Shown one piece after another: positions 4,861 to 7,623 of a stretch of DNA of 7,623 nt. Each line of letters starts with the position of its first letter. Position 1 is the first letter of the stretch. Where the stretch lies: positions 1-7,623 of the forward strand of contig CAZVWH010000120.1 of assembly GCA_964631175.1 (NCBI GenBank), written 5' to 3'. Origin of the DNA: CAZVWH01 sp964631175. Its GTDB lineage: Bacteria > Planctomycetota > Phycisphaerae > Sedimentisphaerales > Anaerobacaceae. The translations under genes and the position numbers were made by a program. The notes under the pieces are model-generated. The model was not told the DNA's origin and made no database searches. It saw only the letters and a list, made by a program, of their open reading frames with translations.

Positions 4861-5966
4861 TCTCTTATATATCCCATATTCTTGAAAAATTCTGTTGCGT
4901 CGGTCAGGTTGTTGAATACCTTTGTCGCAGTTTGGGTGACAAATACCGATGGGCTTTGTTTTGCCGTCCAGATGACAAAAACCTGCTTTGCTGCTTCGTG
5001 GGCGTGCTGTAGCTCTCTCTCCACGCCGCTGGATATAGCGGCCCGGCCGTCCGGCAACGTCGGAATGAAACTGATTATCATATCCGATTGCTCGATCAGT
5101 AAAAAATCACGGGCGTATATCTGGCTGTTAATGTCACGCTCTATCTGTGAAACTTCGTTTAAATCCAGCCGAATTTTCTGCTCGACCGAGCTCGCCGAGG
5201 TCTGTCCTAAAGCCGCCATTTCGACGAAATCCAGGCCTTGTTGCCTTGCCTGCTGAGCTTTTAGAAGCAAATCAGATTCCTCCAAATCACCGGGATCAAA
5301 GCAGATAAAAAACCGCCTCATCGAACGACGAAATTCGTCAATTTCTTTCTTAATATTTTCCATGTCACTAATTGTTGTCATAGGAAAGCTAATATATGCC
5401 TTTTTGGCCTGCCGCTCAAAGACTAATCTGTAAAACGTATCGGTTGTTTGCTGTTTTGTGCCGCGGGCGAGACAATAGAAAGCGATTTTTTCGTTAATGC
5501 CTTTGCATAGCATCTCCGTACCGATGATTTCTTCCTCGCGCCATACAATCAGGTCTTTCAGGCAATGCCCAATAGCGTGCTCATTTGAAAGCCGAGCATG
5601 CAAGGCCAAAACGCCATCGATCAAACAAATATACATATCGGCTCCAAGCTGACGCATCTGGTCGAAGTCAACTGCTGGAAACAGTCCGTGCCGCCAACGG
5701 AAAGTGGCGTGAGTATTAACTATCATGTTGGGGACTTTTTGGGCTTTTGCAATGATGTCTTTAAAAACACTGCGGCGAAGTGAGCTGAGTCTTTTCAATG
5801 GTATGTCCAGGATTTTGCCGGGTGGTATATCGGGTGCTTCAGCGTACATCATTTCGCCAACGTTGCACAGCAGCACCTCTTTTCCATTTTGCTCAGCGAG
5901 CTGACAGACCTTTTCAAGATAGCTTTTCTTGTCAACGCCGACCATCCCTGTAACAACAATTATCAT
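4848..5966 (-). CDS. Adenylate-kinase-like P-loop domain fused to a nucleoside 2-deoxyribosyltransferase-like domain
   Basis: I do not know a named gene for this 372-residue protein. The N-terminal part (1-185) resembles archaeal-type adenylate kinases: IIVVTGMVGVDKKS at 2-15 in the P-loop position, VNTHATFR at 83-90, a strand MYICLIDG at 111-118, then an Arg-rich helical stretch. The P-loop is degenerate: the Gly before the Lys is Asp12, and Lys14 replaces the usual Ser/Thr. The C-terminal part (about 188-372) begins AYISFPMT and contains IEQSDMIISFIP at 291-302 and SSGVEREL at 312-319. It has the spacing of the nucleoside 2-deoxyribosyltransferase/DNPH1 fold, with E318 at the catalytic Glu position. 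No signal peptide or membrane segment is seen. It overlaps deoC by 13 bp, which suggests deoxyribose metabolism. The ATG at 5966 is preceded by a heptamer repeat rather than a clear Shine-Dalgarno. Enzyme activity is inferred, not shown. Confidence 0.7.
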   Translation of the reverse strand: MIIVVTGMVGVDKKSYLEKVCQLAEQNGKEVLLCNVGEMMYAEAPDIPPGKILDIPLKRLSSLRRSVFKDIIAKAQKVPNMIVNTHATFRWRHGLFPAVDFDQMRQLGADMYICLIDGVLALHARLSNEHAIGHCLKDLIVWREEEIIGTEMLCKGINEKIAFYCLARGTKQQTTDTFYRLVFERQAKKAYISFPMTTISDMENIKKEIDEFRRSMRRFFICFDPGDLEESDLLLKAQQARQQGLDFVEMAALGQTSASSVEQKIRLDLNEVSQIERDINSQIYARDFLLIEQSDMIISFIPTLPDGRAAISSGVERELQHAHEAAKQVFVIWTAKQSPSVFVTQTATKVFNNLTDATEFFKNMGYIRECSP

Positions 5967-5969
5967 TTT

Positions 5970-6038
5970 GCATCTCGCATCTCACATCTCGCATTCCGTA
6001 TATTTTTAGAGATACGCTTCACGATTCACAAGATACGC
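5970..6038. repeat. Two heptamer-phased repeats filling the prfA-fusion gene gap
   Basis: The 73-bp gap consists almost wholly of repeats. Bases 5970-5997 are four seven-base units, two exactly GCATCTC, then ACATCTC and GCATTCC. Bases 6011-6038 are four more seven-base units on the minus strand: GCGTATC, two TYGTGAA-type units, then GCGTATC again. Only about 13 bases lie between the two arrays. The first ends three bases before the fusion gene's start codon and supplies GAGATGC in the ribosome-binding position. Confidence 0.85.
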
Positions 6039-6039
6039 C

Positions 6040-7131
6040 TTATAGGTTTTTCAATCGTTGCTGTCTGTCGTAATCTTTTAATGCTGCAGTTAATTCCCCC
6101 ATATCGCCGTCCATTATTCTATCCAAACTGTAGAGCGAAAGATTGATTCTATGATCGGTCACACGATTTTGTGGGAAGTTATATGTTCTAATTTTTTCAG
6201 ACCTGTCACCGGAGCCAATCATTGTTTTACGTTTTGAATCCCGCTCTGCCCTTTTCTTGCTTTCGTAGTATTCGTAAAGCCTGCTGCGCAAAAGCCGCCA
6301 GGCCTTTGCACGGTTTTTGTGTTGGCTTTGCTCATCCTGCATACTGACCGTAATTGCCGTTGGGATGTGCTCAAGTCTAATGGCACTGCTGACCTTATTG
6401 ACATTTTGTCCACCTGGTCCACTGGATCTGCTGACGTGTTCAACAACATCAGCGGGATTGATTTGAATGTCCAGCCCTTGCGGTTCGGGCAAAACTGCTA
6501 CGGTTGCAGCCGATGTATGAATTCTGCCCTGTGATTCGGTCTGCGGCACCCGCTGAACGCGGTGACCGCCTCCTTCATAACCTAATTCAGACCACACGCC
6601 AGATCCTTTGACGCTGAATATAACTTCGCGTAAGCCGTTCCTCTCGGTTACGCTAAAGCTAATTGGCTCAACCTTCCATCTGTGATCTTCGGCGTATTTT
6701 GTGTACATGTTATACAAATCGCGTGCAAAAAGAGCTGCTTCTTCACCACCGGTGCCTGCTCTTATTTCCATTATTACTGAATTCACACTCACGTCGTCGG
6801 CCATCACCAGCGTACTCTGGATTTCCTCAAGCAGAGCGGTCTTTTTTGCTTCAAGCTGTAGGAGTTCTTCTTTTGCCAAAGCGCTGAAATCCTCATCTAC
6901 TGTACTATCTTTTAGAATCTCTTCAGCATCTTTGATGCCGGCTATTGTAGCCTTGTATTCACGGTATTTTGTTACTATTGCCTTTAGTTTGCCCTGCTCC
7001 TTAGATAGCGCTATCAGCTTATTGTGGTCACTGGCGGTGATTGGCTCTGCCAACTGCTTTTCAATTTCACTATAGCGGGCCTCGATCTCATCAAGTTTTG
7101 CGAGAAAACTGTCTTTTTCTTCTTCAGGCAT
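6040..7131 (-). CDS. prfA: Peptide chain release factor 1
   Basis: RF1 reads UAA and UAG in the ribosomal A site and triggers peptide release. This 363-residue protein has the normal length. It shows a helical N-terminal domain (about 1-105), RAGTGGEEAALFARDL at 124-139, GGGHRVQRVPQT at 187-198 with the codon-reading P-x-T tripeptide (P196-Q197-T198), and the peptidyl-transferase GGQ at 240-242 in SSGPGGQNVNKVSSA. P-x-T rather than SPF makes it RF1, not RF2. The frame stays open upstream to 7395, but that part overlaps rpmE and a hairpin and has no RF1 similarity. The ATG at 7131 has AGAGG nine bases ahead and gives the expected N-terminus. The methyltransferase gene prmC, often next to prfA, is not in this window; the fusion gene lies there instead. 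Confidence 0.96.
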   Translation of the reverse strand: MPEEEKDSFLAKLDEIEARYSEIEKQLAEPITASDHNKLIALSKEQGKLKAIVTKYREYKATIAGIKDAEEILKDSTVDEDFSALAKEELLQLEAKKTALLEEIQSTLVMADDVSVNSVIMEIRAGTGGEEAALFARDLYNMYTKYAEDHRWKVEPISFSVTERNGLREVIFSVKGSGVWSELGYEGGGHRVQRVPQTESQGRIHTSAATVAVLPEPQGLDIQINPADVVEHVSRSSGPGGQNVNKVSSAIRLEHIPTAITVSMQDEQSQHKNRAKAWRLLRSRLYEYYESKKRAERDSKRKTMIGSGDRSEKIRTYNFPQNRVTDHRINLSLYSLDRIMDGDMGELTAALKDYDRQQRLKNL

Positions 7132-7140
7132 AAATATAAT

Positions 7141-7146
7141 CCTCTG
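7141..7146 (-). promoter_or_regulatory. Ribosome binding site fixing the prfA start
   Basis: CAGAGG on the minus strand lies nine bases before the ATG at 7129-7131. It decides between this start, which gives a normal-length RF1, and the in-frame ATGs at 7158 and 7395, which would add 9 or 88 residues unrelated to RF1. Confidence 0.7.
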
Positions 7147-7199
7147 AACGTACTCCATTAGAAATGTTGGAGCCTGAACTTTTATTTCTAACGGAGTGT

Positions 7200-7249
7200 A
7201 AAAAATAGCGAATAGCGGACAGGCAAAACGCCAACCGCTAAACGCTATT
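7200..7249 (-). terminator. Probable intrinsic terminator or attenuator between rpmE and prfA
   Basis: On the minus strand an arm at 7249-7235 pairs with 7218-7204 over 15 bases with two central mismatches, and an inner GGC/GCC stem (7232-7230 with 7224-7222) shortens the loop. Six T follow at once (7205-7200). This is the form of a rho-independent terminator after rpmE. The G/C triplets recur every seven bases, so it may also be one of the heptamer-phased repeats of this region acting as a terminator. No separate promoter for prfA was recognised in the 65 bases that follow, so partial read-through is likely. Confidence 0.6.
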
Positions 7250-7265
7250 ATATCAGGAAAGTCAG

Positions 7266-7499
7266 CTATTGTTTTTTGTCTTTTGAGCTCTTTTTGATGT
7301 AGCTTTTGCCGTATTTCTTTTGGAATCGCTCTATTCGACCTGCTGTATCGACATACTTTTGCTTGCCCGTATAGAACGGATGGCACATAGAGCATATCTC
7401 AGCATGGATTTCTTTTGCTGTACTGCGTGTCTCAAAAGTATTGCCGCAGCCGCAACGAACTACCACTTTATCGTATTTTGGATGAATACCTTCTTTCAT
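7266..7499 (-). CDS. rpmE: 50S ribosomal protein L31 (zinc-binding type)
   Basis: This is a large-subunit ribosomal protein near the central protuberance that helps bridge the subunits. The 77 residues begin MKEGIHPKY, the usual L31 start. The four zinc ligands are present (C16 and C18 in RCGCGNTF, C36 and C39 in CSMCHPFYTGKQK), so it is the Cys-containing type A form that serves as a zinc store, not the zinc-independent paralogue. After TAGRIERFQKKYG the tail is Lys-rich, as is common. The ATG at 7499 has GGGAG ten bases upstream (7510-7514). The neighbour prfA is a frequent partner of rpmE in bacteria. Confidence 0.97.
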   Translation of the reverse strand: MKEGIHPKYDKVVVRCGCGNTFETRSTAKEIHAEICSMCHPFYTGKQKYVDTAGRIERFQKKYGKSYIKKSSKDKKQ

Positions 7500-7533
7500 A
7501 ACTACAATACTCCCATAATCTCTAATTTAACAA

Positions 7534-7561
7534 ATTTTAACAAGCTTATCGCACATTGCAA
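7534..7561 (-). promoter_or_regulatory. Candidate sigma-70-type promoter for rpmE
   Basis: On the minus strand TTGCAA (7561-7556, 4/6 of the -35 consensus) is separated by 16 bases from TAAAAT (7539-7534, 5/6 of the -10 consensus). Transcription would begin near 7526, about 27 bases before the rpmE ATG and ahead of its Shine-Dalgarno sequence. The surrounding DNA is AT-rich, so chance matches are possible. The remaining 62 bases to the window edge (7562-7623) hold nothing I can identify. Confidence 0.4.
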
Positions 7562-7623
7562 TAGAATTTTTGCTACTTTACATCTTCTGGGGGGATTTAT
7601 TGCGAAAAAAGTAACCTTTATGC

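Noticed and set aside
5970..6038. CRISPR-like array
   Set aside because: Units are seven bases long and abut one another without spacers, and no cas genes are present.
453..7075. Several plus-strand open frames of 60-140 codons
   Set aside because: All lie opposite well-supported minus-strand genes, lack recognisable domains and mostly lack ribosome binding sites. They are shadows, and some are kept open only by the GC-rich blocks.
7132..7395. N-terminal extension of prfA (frame open up to 7395)
   Set aside because: The extra 88 residues overlap rpmE in another frame, cross the hairpin at 7200-7249 and show no RF1 similarity. The ATG at 7131 has a good ribosome binding site and gives the standard length.
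7515..7543. Alternative rpmE promoter (TTGTTA with GATTAT)
   Set aside because: The -10 would touch the Shine-Dalgarno sequence, putting the transcript start inside or beyond the ribosome binding site.
7595..7623. Start of a divergent plus-strand gene at the right edge (G-run, then ATG at 7620)
   Set aside because: Only three bases follow from the ATG's first base onward, and no well-spaced ribosome binding site precedes it, so nothing can be supported.

Overview
This 7.6-kb window is bacterial and holds a single run of genes, all on the minus strand, so transcription goes from high to low coordinates: rpmE (ribosomal protein L31) - prfA (release factor 1) - an unnamed adenylate-kinase-like/deoxyribosyltransferase-like fusion - deoC - pabB - [broken four-helix-bundle gene] - pabC - a Nif3-family gene. 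The plus strand shows no convincing gene. The gene set is chromosomal housekeeping. No single gene fixes the lineage. Moderate GC, free-standing four-helix-bundle (S23-type) genes and word-like intergenic repeats remind me of uncultured Planctomycetota (Phycisphaerae-like) genomes, but that is an impression, not a demonstration.

Layout. A plausible sigma-70-type promoter (7534-7561) precedes rpmE. A hairpin followed by six T (7200-7249) separates rpmE from prfA. After prfA comes a 73-bp repeat-filled gap, then the fusion gene. The fusion overlaps deoC by 13 bp, deoC overlaps pabB by ATGA, and pabC overlaps the Nif3 gene by ATGA. The tight chain is broken once, between pabB and pabC, by a 450-bp segment carrying a four-helix-bundle gene that has an in-frame ochre stop and lies between imperfect 31-bp inverted repeats.

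How the genes may work together. PabB and PabC make p-aminobenzoate from chorismate for folate. The glutaminase subunit PabA is not in the window. The Nif3 gene is coupled to pabC. The fusion protein ends in a domain resembling nucleoside 2-deoxyribosyltransferases and dNMP N-hydrolases, and it overlaps deoC, whose substrate is deoxyribose 5-phosphate. A dNMP -> deoxyribose-5-P -> acetaldehyde + glyceraldehyde-3-P route is therefore an attractive but untested reading.

The most unusual signal is not a gene. (1) GC-rich, hairpin-dense blocks lie in frame inside pabB (twice) and the Nif3 gene. They add about 48, 16 and 36 residues at places where the families have little or nothing. They share sequence with one another, including an 18-bp REP-like word in both orientations. 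They look like palindromic elements that invade coding sequence, comparable in style to the Rickettsia palindromic elements. (2) Every non-overlapping gene junction carries short repeats with a seven-base (or 7+8) period, and two genes (pabB and Nif3) end inside such repeats.
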